Assembly: GCF_000429865.1 (NCBI RefSeq)
Contig: NZ_KE386978.1
Coordinates: 74,763-138,762 of the forward strand
DNA from: Cucumibacter marinus DSM 18995
GTDB lineage: Bacteria > Pseudomonadota > Alphaproteobacteria > Rhizobiales > Devosiaceae
Length of the DNA: 64,000 bases
Direction: 5' to 3'
A program made the translations under genes and the position numbers. Positions 44,134 through 54,408 of this stretch are shown here, one piece after another (the first letter of the stretch is position 1; each line of letters opens with the position of its first letter). The notes under the pieces were generated by a model that did no database searches, was not told the DNA's origin, and saw only the letters and a list, made by a program, of their open reading frames with translations.

Positions 44134-46506
44134 TCAGGCTCCGTATGGAACCCAGACATTCTTGATCTGGGTCGCCTTGGCGAGGAAATAGTCGCCGGCG
44201 AGTTGGTCACTGTCGAGCCAGTCAAAGGCCTTGCCCTTGCTGGTCCAGGTCTGTTTGAGATTGTCGATGGAGCTTGCTTCCATCTTCGCACTCCACTCCG
44301 CATCACCCACGAACCACAGTGCGTCGACCCCGTCATGCTCGGCCATGACATGGGCCAGGGCGGGCTTGTCGCCTGTCACCACATTGACGACGCCTGCAGG
44401 CACGTCTGAGGTTTCGAGCACCTGATAGAAATCGGTCATCGAGAGCGGGTGACGTTCGGAGGGGATCAGCACCGCCGTGTTGCCCATGGCGATGGCCGGG
44501 GCGAGCAGCGAAACGGCGCCCAGAAGCGGGTATTCGTCCGGCGCGGCAATGCCGAGAACCCCGATGGGTTCGACCATGGCAACGGTCATGTTGCGCACCG
44601 GCGGATTGTGGACCGCCCCGTCATATTTGTCGGCCCAGCCGGCAAAGGCGAACAGCCGCTCGATGGCGAGCCCGACTTCGAGGTCGGCCTGTTCGGCATT
44701 GACCCCGGTCTGGGAGCGCAGCCGGTCGGCGAATTCCTCGCGGCGATAGTCGAGATTTTCGCCGAGGAAATAAAGGATTTGCGCCCGCAGATGGGCGGTG
44801 GCCGTCGACCAGCCCAAGGCTTTGCGCGCCGCTTCGACCGCGTTGCGGATGTCCTTGCGGTTACCGTCCGCGACATTGCCGATAAAGGCGCCCTGCGGAC
44901 CATAGATGCGGCGGGCATAGCCCGAATCCCCGCGCGCCTGCTTGCCGCCGACATACATCTTGGCTGTGCGGTCGACCCCGCCGGAGTCATAGGGCATTTC
45001 GTCGACCGCGGTCTGCCAGGCGGCCTGGTGCGGCTCGAGCGCCTTTTCCCAGGCGGGGCGCAGATAGGCGGCCATGCCTTCCTTGCCGCCTTCGCGGCCG
45101 AACCCGCTTTCGCGATAGCCGCCAAAGCCGCAGGCGGCATCGAACTGGTTGGTCGAGTTGATCCAGACGACGCCGGCCTTGATGCGCGGCGCGATGTCGA
45201 GGGCGAGGTTGATGTTTTCAGTCCACACGCTCGAGGCGAGGCCGTAGCGGGTGTTGTTGGCGAGCGCCACCGCCTCATCGGGGGTGCGGAAGCTCATCGC
45301 CACCAGCACCGGGCCGAAGATCTCCTCGGATGCGATGGTGGAGGCGGGAGATACATTGGTGAACAGGGTCGGCTTCATGAAGCAGCCCTGATTGGGCAGG
45401 CTGCCATCGGGCTCGTAGCGGACCGCGCCTTCCTTTTCGCCGATGCGCATGAGTTCGGCCACGCGCTCGACCTGCACCGGCGCAACCATGGCGCCGATAT
45501 CGATGGCCTTGTCGAGCGGATCACCGACCCGAAGGGTCGCCATGCGCTTTTTGAGCTTCTTGATGAAACGCTCTTCGACGCTTTCCTGGATGAGCAGCCG
45601 GGAACCGGCGCAGCACACCTGCCCCTGGTTGAACCAGATGGCGTCGACCAGCCCTTCCACGGCGCTGTCGAGGTCGGCATCCTCGAAGACGATGAAGGGC
45701 GACTTGCCGCCGAGCTCAAGGCTCAGCCCCTTGCCGGAGCCTGCCGTCGCCTTGCGGATAGCCTTGCCGACATCGGTCGAGCCGGTAAAGGCGACCTTGT
45801 CGATGCCGGGATGATTGACGATCATCTCGCCCACGCGGCCGTCGCCGGTGACGATGTTGACCACGCCCTTGGGCAGGCCGATATCGCGGCAGATCTCGGC
45901 AAAGAACAACGCGGTCAGCGAGGTGAATTCGGCGGGCTTCAGGACTACCGTGTTACCGGCGGCGAGCGCCGGGGCGATCTTCCAGGAGAGCATCAGGAGC
46001 GGGAAGTTCCACGGGATGATCTGGCCGCACACGCCATAGGGTTCATGCCCGGGGAACTCGCGGTCGCGGTGCTGGGCCCAGCCGGCGTGATGATAGAAAT
46101 GGCGGGCCACCAGCGGGATATCGAGATCGCGGCTTTCGCGGATCGGTTTGCCATTGTCCATGGTCTCGAGCACGGCAAAAAAGCGCGAATGCTTCTGCAC
46201 CTGCCGGGCGATGGCATAAAGGTATTTCGCCCGCTCGAAGCCGGAGAGCGCCTGCCAGGGATCGAGTGCCTCGCGCGCCGCTTTCACGGCCTTGTCGATT
46301 TCGGGCTTGGAGGCCTGGGAGATCTGCGCCAGTTCCTCACCCGTGGCGGGATTGGTGGTCGCGAAGGTGTTTTTCGACTTCAGGAACTCGCCGCCGATGA
46401 ACTGGCCGAACTTGCGGGCATAGGTGTCGAGCCACTCATTGACCGGGGCCGCGCCCTCGGGCGCCGGGCCATAGTCGAGCGATTTGAAGATCTGCGGGAT
46501 ATTCAT
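44134..46506 (-). CDS. Two-domain aldehyde dehydrogenase, ALDH16 type
   Basis: The 790-residue protein has two ALDH folds. The first (about 30-490) is complete: PWNFPLLM, GGK after the general-base Glu (E264 in LELGGKSP) and the catalytic Cys C298 in GQVCCAGSR. The second (about 520-790) keeps the PIGVLGI and EYPLLGA segments but has no catalytic cysteine. This layout is that of bacterial ALDH16. Being between deoC and deoA, it likely oxidises the acetaldehyde produced by DeoC to acetate, as inferred from context. Confidence 0.88.
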   Translation of the reverse strand: MNIPQIFKSLDYGPAPEGAAPVNEWLDTYARKFGQFIGGEFLKSKNTFATTNPATGEELAQISQASKPEIDKAVKAAREALDPWQALSGFERAKYLYAIARQVQKHSRFFAVLETMDNGKPIRESRDLDIPLVARHFYHHAGWAQHRDREFPGHEPYGVCGQIIPWNFPLLMLSWKIAPALAAGNTVVLKPAEFTSLTALFFAEICRDIGLPKGVVNIVTGDGRVGEMIVNHPGIDKVAFTGSTDVGKAIRKATAGSGKGLSLELGGKSPFIVFEDADLDSAVEGLVDAIWFNQGQVCCAGSRLLIQESVEERFIKKLKKRMATLRVGDPLDKAIDIGAMVAPVQVERVAELMRIGEKEGAVRYEPDGSLPNQGCFMKPTLFTNVSPASTIASEEIFGPVLVAMSFRTPDEAVALANNTRYGLASSVWTENINLALDIAPRIKAGVVWINSTNQFDAACGFGGYRESGFGREGGKEGMAAYLRPAWEKALEPHQAAWQTAVDEMPYDSGGVDRTAKMYVGGKQARGDSGYARRIYGPQGAFIGNVADGNRKDIRNAVEAARKALGWSTATAHLRAQILYFLGENLDYRREEFADRLRSQTGVNAEQADLEVGLAIERLFAFAGWADKYDGAVHNPPVRNMTVAMVEPIGVLGIAAPDEYPLLGAVSLLAPAIAMGNTAVLIPSERHPLSMTDFYQVLETSDVPAGVVNVVTGDKPALAHVMAEHDGVDALWFVGDAEWSAKMEASSIDNLKQTWTSKGKAFDWLDSDQLAGDYFLAKATQIKNVWVPYGA

Positions 46507-46515
46507 GGCTTCCCC

Positions 46516-47505
46516 CTACGCCATCGGATGGCGGTAATCGGCCGAATAATGGCCGGTGGCAGCGTGTTCGAGCTGCCGTTCGATATCGGTGAGCAGCGAC
46601 GAGGCGCCGAAACGGAACAGGTGCGGATCGAGCCACGCATTGCCCAACTCGTCCTTGATCAGCGCCAGATAGGTCAGCGCGTCCTTGGCGCTCGATATGC
46701 CGCCGGCGGGCTTGTAGCCGATGGCGATGCCGGTTTCCTCGTGGAACCAGCGGATCATTCGGATCATGGCGAGCGAGACCGGCAGGGTGGCGTTGACCTT
46801 TTCCTTGCCGGTCGAGGTCTTGATGAAATCGGCCCCGGCCTGCATGCACACGAGCGAGGCGCGGGCGACATTAGTGAGCGTTGCCAGATCGCCGGTGCCG
46901 AGGATGGTCTTGAGGTGGGCGTCACCGCAGGCGGCGCGGTAGTCACGCACCTCCTTGTAGAGCCCCTTCCAGTCGCCATTGAGCACCTTGTGACGCTCGA
47001 TGACGATGTCGATCTCCCTGGCGCCGTCCTTCACCGAGGCCTCGATTTCCGCGAGCTTGGTCTTGTGCGGCGCGAGCCCGGCGGGAAAGGCGGTCGAAAC
47101 CGCGGCGACCGGGATGCCGGAGCCCTTGAGGGCGTCAACGGCGGTCTTGACGAAGGTGTGGTAGACGCAGACCGCGGCCACGGTCAGGTGCAGTTCCTCG
47201 GCGCCAAGCGCCTTGAGGATATCGCTCCTGACGGGATGGCGCGCCTTGGCGCAAAGCCGTTCGACCCGGCCGGCCGTATCGTCCGAATTCAACGTCGTCA
47301 GGTCGATGAGCGAGATGGCCTTCAAGAGCCAGGCGGCCTGCCATTCCTTCTTCACCGTGCGGCGGGTGCCGATGGTCGCCGCGCGCCTTTCGAGAGCGGA
47401 GCGATTCATCCGGATCTGCCGCAGCCAGCCGAGATCGAGATCGAAGCCGGGATTGCGCGAATTCGAACGCCCGGGAGCGGACGCGCTTACTGCCTGAACA
47501 CTCAT
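46516..47505 (-). CDS. deoC: Deoxyribose-phosphate aldolase
   Basis: Cleaves deoxyribose-5-phosphate into glyceraldehyde-3-phosphate and acetaldehyde. The 329-residue class I aldolase has the Schiff-base Lys in ADFIKTSTGKEKVNATLP and the acid/base Lys in GYKPAGGI. It is longer than E. coli DeoC (259) by an N-terminal helical extension typical of the longer DeoC subgroup. It overlaps punA by 4 nt. Confidence 0.96.
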   Translation of the reverse strand: MSVQAVSASAPGRSNSRNPGFDLDLGWLRQIRMNRSALERRAATIGTRRTVKKEWQAAWLLKAISLIDLTTLNSDDTAGRVERLCAKARHPVRSDILKALGAEELHLTVAAVCVYHTFVKTAVDALKGSGIPVAAVSTAFPAGLAPHKTKLAEIEASVKDGAREIDIVIERHKVLNGDWKGLYKEVRDYRAACGDAHLKTILGTGDLATLTNVARASLVCMQAGADFIKTSTGKEKVNATLPVSLAMIRMIRWFHEETGIAIGYKPAGGISSAKDALTYLALIKDELGNAWLDPHLFRFGASSLLTDIERQLEHAATGHYSADYRHPMA

Positions 47506-48302
47506 ATTCTGCCTACCAGTCCCGTGATCAGGCGCTCGAGCTTTTCAGCGCCGATCAGGGCCATTTGCTTGGTCTGGGTGTGGGAGATGGTCTCCGCCGC
47601 CATGCCGGCACCCATATTGGTAATGGAGGAGCAGGCCCAGACCTTCAGGCCCAGGAACCGCCCCAGAATGGTTTCGGGCACGGTCGACATGCCCACCGCA
47701 TGCGCGCCAAGCGATATGGCGAGGCGGATTTCCGCCGGCGTCTCGAAGGTCGGGCCGGAGAACCACATATAGACGCCCTCGCTCAGATCGACGCCCTCTT
47801 CGGTGGCAACAGCCTTGGCGGTGTCGCGCAGACCGGGGTCATAGGCGTCAACCATGTTAACGAAGCGCGCGTCTCCCTGTTCCCCGATCAGGGGATTGGT
47901 GCCGGAGAAATTGATGTGGTCGGTCAGCATCATCACCTCGCCCGGTTTGACGTCGGGCACCAGCGATCCGGCCGAATTGGTCAACAAGAGCGTCTCGGCG
48001 CCCAGTCCCGCCATGGTCTCGAGCGGGATGCGCATGGCGGCCGCATCGCCATGCTCGTAATAGTGCTGCCGCCCGGTCAAAATGGCAATGCGCCGGCCCG
48101 ACAGGGTGCCGATCAACAGTTCGCGCCCATGGCCGGACACTCCGCCGCCAGGAAAGCCGTCGAGATCGGCGTAGGGGATGACCGTCTTGTCCGCGAGCCG
48201 CTCACCGATCCCCGAAAGCCCCGAACCCAGCACGATGGCTGCCTCAATAGGCGTCTTGCCGGCCCGATCGCGGATCAATGTCACATTGGCCGGTGCGGTC
48301 AC
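47502..48302 (-). CDS. punA: Purine-nucleoside phosphorylase (trimeric type)
   Basis: A 266-residue class I (trimeric) PNP: VLGSGLSGIGERLAD (phosphate-binding), RQHYYEHGDAAAMRIP and LTNSAGSL. It phosphorolyses inosine, guanosine or xanthosine to base and ribose-1-phosphate. It overlaps both cdd and deoC by 4 nt, in the minus-strand nucleoside cluster. Confidence 0.93.
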   Translation of the reverse strand: MTAPANVTLIRDRAGKTPIEAAIVLGSGLSGIGERLADKTVIPYADLDGFPGGGVSGHGRELLIGTLSGRRIAILTGRQHYYEHGDAAAMRIPLETMAGLGAETLLLTNSAGSLVPDVKPGEVMMLTDHINFSGTNPLIGEQGDARFVNMVDAYDPGLRDTAKAVATEEGVDLSEGVYMWFSGPTFETPAEIRLAISLGAHAVGMSTVPETILGRFLGLKVWACSSITNMGAGMAAETISHTQTKQMALIGAEKLERLITGLVGRI

Positions 48303-48709
48303 GACTTGTCCTCCAGGAATTCGGGCCCGAAGCTGTCGGGCAGGATCTCGTTCATGGTGTATTTGACCGGCTCCCCGTCGTCACCCGCGCAGAAAATGAC
48401 GGTATCGGCGCCAGCGAATTCGCGGATGCGCTGGCGGCAGCCGCCACAGGGGGTCACCGGTTTGTCGCCGTCCCCGATGACGAAAATGCGGTGAATGCGG
48501 GTGCCACCGCCTGCAACCATGGCGGAGATGGCGGAGCCTTCCGCGCAAGCCCCGAGAGGATAGGCGGCGTTCTCGACATTACACCCGGCATAGACATTTC
48601 CATCATCGGCCAGGATCGCCGCGCCCACAGGGAAACGCGAATAGGGCACATGCGCTTTCTTGCGCACTTTCTGGGCTGCCTCGTAAAGGGCCTGGTTGAC
48701 CGCATCCAT
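48299..48709 (-). CDS. cdd: Cytidine deaminase
   Basis: A 136-residue homotetrameric-type deaminase: zinc ligands in GCNVENAAYPLGACAEG (Cys, catalytic Glu) and PCGGCRQRI. Converts cytidine and deoxycytidine to uridine forms for DeoA and Upp. The start at 48709 has GGAGA 7 nt upstream; an in-frame ATG 6 codons earlier is less likely. Confidence 0.95.
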   Translation of the reverse strand: MDAVNQALYEAAQKVRKKAHVPYSRFPVGAAILADDGNVYAGCNVENAAYPLGACAEGSAISAMVAGGGTRIHRIFVIGDGDKPVTPCGGCRQRIREFAGADTVIFCAGDDGEPVKYTMNEILPDSFGPEFLEDKS

Positions 48710-48752
48710 TGTTCCGTCTCCATTCAACGCGCCGGCAATTGCCAGCCTATTC

Positions 48753-48770
48753 CCATGCCGTGCGGCATGG
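48753..48770. other. Palindrome between permease and cdd
   Basis: CCATGCCG-TG-CGGCATGG is a perfect 8-bp stem with 2-nt loop in the 133-nt gap between the last transport gene and cdd. It could attenuate or stabilise the transcript at this junction; no T-run follows on the minus strand. Confidence 0.35.
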
Positions 48771-48842
48771 CTCTTCGCGGGCGGAAATCGCCCTCAGCCG
48801 CGGCTCGGGCGCAAAGGCGGAGGCCGACCGGCAACTGCGCGG

Positions 48843-49814
48843 TCAGCGCTCCTTCACATAGGGCTGGCCGATAGATTTGGGCGGGATTGCCCGGCCCACA
48901 AAGCCGGCCAGCAGAATGACCGTCAGAATGTAGGGCAGCGCCTGGATGGCCTGAACCGGCACCTCGCCGATCAGCGGGAACTCCACGCCCTGCAGACGGA
49001 TCTGCATGGCCGAGAGGAAGCCGAACAACAAGCAGGTGAACATCGCCTGCCAGGGCCGCCATTTGGCGAAGATCAGCGCCGCCAGCGCAATGAAGCCACG
49101 CCCGGCGGTCATGTTGTCTGTGAAGCTCGCGCCCTGGGCGGTCGAGAGATAGGCCCCGCCCGCACCACACAGAATGCCGGTCACAAAGATCGCCTGATAA
49201 CGCAGCCAGCCCACCGACATGCCGGCGGTATCAAGCGCGGTGGGGTTCTCGCCCACCGCCCGCACACGCAGGCCAAAACGGGTATGGAACATGACATAAG
49301 CCGTGATCGGCACCGCCAGGAAGGCGAGATAGACCAGAATGTTGTGCCCCGAGATCAGCTGGGCATAGATCTCTCCGACAAAGGGGATATTGGCCTGCGC
49401 CTCGGCGGCGAAGGGCAAATCGATCGAGCCGAACCGCTGGTCGCCGGAGAGATTGGGCGTGTTGCCGCCACGCCTGAACCAGGCTTCGGCCAGCACCACC
49501 GTGACCCCCAAGGCGAGGAAGTTGAGCGCCACGCCGGAGATGATCTGGTTGCCGCGCATATTGACCGAGGCGAAGGCGTGGATCATGGCCATCGAAATCG
49601 AGACGACAATACCCGCTCCAAGCCCGATCCAGGCCGAACCGGTGACTGCCGCCGCCGCGGCGGCAGCGAAGGCCGCGCCCAGAAGCTTGCCTTCGAGCCC
49701 GATATCGACGACGCCGGAGCGCTCCGAATAGAGCCCGGCCAGCGCCGCGAACAGCAGCGGCACCGCAAGGCGCACGCTCGAATCGAGAACCAGAATGATA
49801 TCCGAGAAATCCAT
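48843..49814 (-). CDS. Nucleoside ABC transporter permease 2
   Basis: A 323-residue membrane protein with about nine helices of the branched-chain/BPD_transp_2 type (AALAGLYSERSGVVDIGLEG is the family opening). It forms a pair with the 374-residue permease 4 nt upstream. The start at 49814 fits the family; the longer frame overlaps the other gene. Confidence 0.9.
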   Translation of the reverse strand: MDFSDIILVLDSSVRLAVPLLFAALAGLYSERSGVVDIGLEGKLLGAAFAAAAAAAVTGSAWIGLGAGIVVSISMAMIHAFASVNMRGNQIISGVALNFLALGVTVVLAEAWFRRGGNTPNLSGDQRFGSIDLPFAAEAQANIPFVGEIYAQLISGHNILVYLAFLAVPITAYVMFHTRFGLRVRAVGENPTALDTAGMSVGWLRYQAIFVTGILCGAGGAYLSTAQGASFTDNMTAGRGFIALAALIFAKWRPWQAMFTCLLFGFLSAMQIRLQGVEFPLIGEVPVQAIQALPYILTVILLAGFVGRAIPPKSIGQPYVKER

Positions 49815-49818
49815 GGCC

Positions 49819-50943
49819 CTACCCCGATCCGCTTTCTGACGCCGCCTTGGCGGTCTCCGCACCGGGACTTCGGGCGGAGAAGACCCGCTCAAGCGCCGGA
49901 CGGAAGAGTTCCGACATGGCACCGGTGAACAGGATCACAAGGGCCTGAATGACGACAACCATGTCACGGCTCACCGAGGGCATCTCGAAGGCCAGTTCCT
50001 GTCCGCCCTGATAGAGCGCGCCGAACAAAAGTGCCGAGAGCGCCACACCGATCGGATGCGAGCGCCCCATGAAGGCCACCGCGATGCCGACAAAGCCGGC
50101 GCCGTTGACATAGCCGACGACCAGGCGCTTTTGCACACCCACCGCCTCATTGACCGCGACGAGCCCGGCGAGCGCGCCCGAGATCATCATGGTGATGATG
50201 ATCACCGTGACCGCCGAGACCCCGGCATAGCGCACCGCATTGGGATTGTGGCCCAGCGCGCGGATCTTGTAGCCGAACTTGGTGTGCCACAGCAGCCAGT
50301 AGACGAAGAAGCCGGCGGCGATGGCGAGGAAAATCGAGACATTGACCGGGGAGAAACCAAAGAATTCAAGCCCTGGAATGTCGCGCAACAGCGGCAGGCG
50401 GCCGACCGGGTCGATGGTTTCGGTTTCCGCATTGGCGCCCGGACGGGTGATCACCTGGCCGAGCATGTAACTCATCAGCGACGAGGCGATGAAGTTGAAC
50501 ATGATGGTGGTGATCACGATATGGCTGCCCCGCTTGGCCTGCAGATAAGCCGGGATCAGCGCCCACATGGCGCCCAGCACACCCGCCGTGATGATCGAGG
50601 TGACGAAAACCACCGTCCAGTGGGTCTGGTCGAAAGCCAGCGCCACCATGATGGCCAGCCCGGCCACATAGGCCTGGCCTTCCACCCCGATATTGAACAT
50701 GCCCATGTGGAAGACGAGCGCCACAGCGAGACCGGTGAACATGAAGTTGGTGGCAAAGTGGAGCGTGTAGCCCCAGCCCTCACCATAGCCGAACGCGCCG
50801 TAGATCAGCACCGAGACGGCCTCGAGCGGGTTTTCGCCGATGGCCAGCACCACCAGACCGCCGATAACAAAGGCCAGCGCGACGTTGAGCGCCGGCATCA
50901 GGAAGGCTGTGACCCAATGGGGCAAAGGCTGTCTTGCACTCAT
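49819..50943 (-). CDS. Nucleoside ABC transporter permease 1
   Basis: A 374-residue permease with about ten helices, family segment HMGMFNIGVEGQAYVAGLAI and the coupling loop near GHNPNAVRYAGVS. In transcript order it comes after the ATPase (10 nt) and before permease 2 (4 nt). Start at 50943 chosen for length and N-terminal character. Confidence 0.9.
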   Translation of the reverse strand: MSARQPLPHWVTAFLMPALNVALAFVIGGLVVLAIGENPLEAVSVLIYGAFGYGEGWGYTLHFATNFMFTGLAVALVFHMGMFNIGVEGQAYVAGLAIMVALAFDQTHWTVVFVTSIITAGVLGAMWALIPAYLQAKRGSHIVITTIMFNFIASSLMSYMLGQVITRPGANAETETIDPVGRLPLLRDIPGLEFFGFSPVNVSIFLAIAAGFFVYWLLWHTKFGYKIRALGHNPNAVRYAGVSAVTVIIITMMISGALAGLVAVNEAVGVQKRLVVGYVNGAGFVGIAVAFMGRSHPIGVALSALLFGALYQGGQELAFEMPSVSRDMVVVIQALVILFTGAMSELFRPALERVFSARSPGAETAKAASESGSG

Positions 50944-50953
50944 GGTCTTGCAA

Positions 50954-52549
<1,596 letters not shown>

Positions 52550-52570
52550 CAGACCTGCTCCCGGGTTCGA

Positions 52571-53575
52571 TTAGGAGACCGGGCAGGAATTGTCCGAGCG
52601 ATAGTCGTGGACTTCGATTTCGCCGGCGATGATCTGGTCACGCAGTTCGTTGACCTTGGTCATCATTTCGTCGGTGATGAGATCGGCATTGTATTCGTCC
52701 ATGGCAGCGCCCACGCCTTCTTCGGCAAGGCCCAGCACTTCCACGCCCGAGGTCCATTCACCGTTCATTTCGTCGGTGAAGGCGTCGGACACGGCCACGT
52801 CAACGCGCTTGACCATCGAGGTCAGCATGTTGCCGGGGAACAGGTAGTTCTGGTTGCTGTCAACGCCGATGCCGTATTTGCCGGCATCCGCAGCAGCCTG
52901 CAGCGCACCTTCGCCCGCAGCACCTGCCGCGGCGTAGATCACGTCGGCGCCGCGCTCGAGCTGGGAGATCCCCACTTCGCCGGCGGTGTTGACATCGTTG
53001 AAGGCGGCAAAATCGGTGCCGATGAAGTTATAGAGCACTTCGATATCCGGGTTGATCGCCCGGGCGCCCTGGATGTAGCCGCAGCCGAAAGCCTGAAGAA
53101 GCGGGAAATCAAAGGCGGTGACGTAACCGATGGTGCCGGTTTCGGACTTCATCGCCGCCAGTGCGCCGACGAGGAACGAACCTTCCTGCTCCTTGAAAAG
53201 CACCGAGCGGACATTGGGCTGCTCGACCACGGCATCGATGATGGCGAAGTGGGTGTCAGGGAATTCCTGAGCCACAACGTTGAGCGGCTCGGCCCAGGTG
53301 AAGCCCGGCACAACCACCGGCGAGGCGCCGCGGCTGGCGAAGCGGCGCAGCGCCTGTTCGCGCTGGCTGTCTTCCTGGATTTCGAGCTCGGAGTATTCAT
53401 TGCCCGTGGCTTCCTTGTACATTTCTGCACCGCCAAAGGCCATCTCGTTGAACGACTTGTCGAATTTGCCGGCCGCGTCATAGATCAGCGCGGGTTCGGC
53501 AAATGCGGCAGTGCTGGCCACTGCGACCATGGCGATACCGCCAGCAAGCGCAGTCATATGTTTCTTGATGGACAT
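52571..53575 (-). CDS. BMP-family nucleoside-binding periplasmic protein
   Basis: A 334-residue solute-binding protein of the Bmp/Med type, with a cleavable signal peptide (near AFA-EPAL) and no lipobox. The hinge pattern IYDAAGKFDKSFNEMAFGG is the ligand-binding opening used by purine- and pyrimidine-nucleoside binders. First gene of the nucleoside cluster, with GGGAGA 7 nt before the ATG at 53575. Confidence 0.9.
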   Translation of the reverse strand: MSIKKHMTALAGGIAMVAVASTAAFAEPALIYDAAGKFDKSFNEMAFGGAEMYKEATGNEYSELEIQEDSQREQALRRFASRGASPVVVPGFTWAEPLNVVAQEFPDTHFAIIDAVVEQPNVRSVLFKEQEGSFLVGALAAMKSETGTIGYVTAFDFPLLQAFGCGYIQGARAINPDIEVLYNFIGTDFAAFNDVNTAGEVGISQLERGADVIYAAAGAAGEGALQAAADAGKYGIGVDSNQNYLFPGNMLTSMVKRVDVAVSDAFTDEMNGEWTSGVEVLGLAEEGVGAAMDEYNADLITDEMMTKVNELRDQIIAGEIEVHDYRSDNSCPVS

Positions 53576-53677
53576 TAATGTCTCCCTGTTCTCCCCACCG
53601 GCCCTGCAAGGGCCGCGTTCTGGTCGCGCGAATTCAAGCGCGTTCGGCACTGTGCCGCAAGAGCAATTCTGCCTAAT

Positions 53678-53693
53678 TTGAACAGTTGGTCAA
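53678..53693 (-). promoter_or_regulatory. RutR-like operator upstream of nucleoside cluster
   Basis: On the minus strand TTGACCA-AC-TGTTCAA, one base away from the E. coli RutR consensus TTGACCA-NN-TGGTCAA. It lies about 100 nt upstream of the binding-protein start and has 7-bp outer arms AATTTGA/TCAAATT. RutR is a TetR-type repressor of pyrimidine use, released by uracil. A rutR gene is not in the window. Confidence 0.5.
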
Positions 53694-53731
53694 ATTTTTT
53701 GGGACAGTTGTGCACCGGGCCTGCGCCAAGG

Positions 53732-54403
53732 TCATCCGGCCAGGGTGATCGCACCGCCCGCGGCCTCCGCATCGTCCCGGTCATGGGTGACCAGAAGGAC
53801 GGGGAGATCGCGTTTTCTGGCGCAATCGAAGACGAATGCCCTCACCGCAGCCCGGCGTTCAGCATCAAGGCGGGAAAAGGGTTCGTCAAGCAGCAAGGCG
53901 TGAGGCTCGGCGAGCAGCACGCGCAACAGCGCCACCCGCGCCTTCTGACCGCCCGACAGGGTCGCGGGATCACGCGCGCCAAGCTCGGCCATGCCCATTT
54001 CGTCGAGAAATGCCCGCACCTTGTCGCAACGGGCGCGGCGGGACCCGCCGGGGGGCAGCGCATAAAGGAGGTTGGATTCGACCGAAAGGTGCGGAAACAG
54101 CAGCGCATCCTGAAACAACAGGCCCAACCGGCGCCTTTCGGGGGGCAGATGGGTGATGTCCTGCCCGTCGAGCAAGATCTGGCCCGAAGCCTCGAAGGCA
54201 TCGGGCAGAAAGCCGGCAATCAGGTTGAGCAAAGTCGATTTGCCCGAGCCGGACGGTCCCATGACCGTCAACACCTCGCCGGGCGCGACATGGGCATCGA
54301 GCGCGATCACCGGCTCGCCCTTGAGGCGGATGTCGATCTGCTTGAGGGTCAACCCCCTGTCAGCGCGCACCGTCGTGCTTGTGTCGGTCACCGTGTCATC
54401 CAT
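53732..54403 (-). CDS. ynjD: YnjD-type ABC transporter ATPase
   Basis: A 223-residue ATPase: Walker A GPSGSGKSTLLNLI, signature LSGGQKARVALL, Walker B HALLLDEPFSRLD, switch LVTHD. The start at 54403 is set by length and by the upstream gene ending; the same open frame runs far into the permease but is a shadow there. Last gene of the YnjBCD-type operon, 5 nt after the permease. Confidence 0.86.
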   Translation of the reverse strand: MDDTVTDTSTTVRADRGLTLKQIDIRLKGEPVIALDAHVAPGEVLTVMGPSGSGKSTLLNLIAGFLPDAFEASGQILLDGQDITHLPPERRRLGLLFQDALLFPHLSVESNLLYALPPGGSRRARCDKVRAFLDEMGMAELGARDPATLSGGQKARVALLRVLLAEPHALLLDEPFSRLDAERRAAVRAFVFDCARKRDLPVLLVTHDRDDAEAAGGAITLAG

Positions 54404-54408
54404 CCTGG

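Noticed and set aside
44449-47772. A 1107-residue open frame on the plus strand
   Set aside because: It lies antisense to the ALDH16-type gene, deoC and punA, which have clear family motifs. Long antisense frames are expected in GC-rich DNA.
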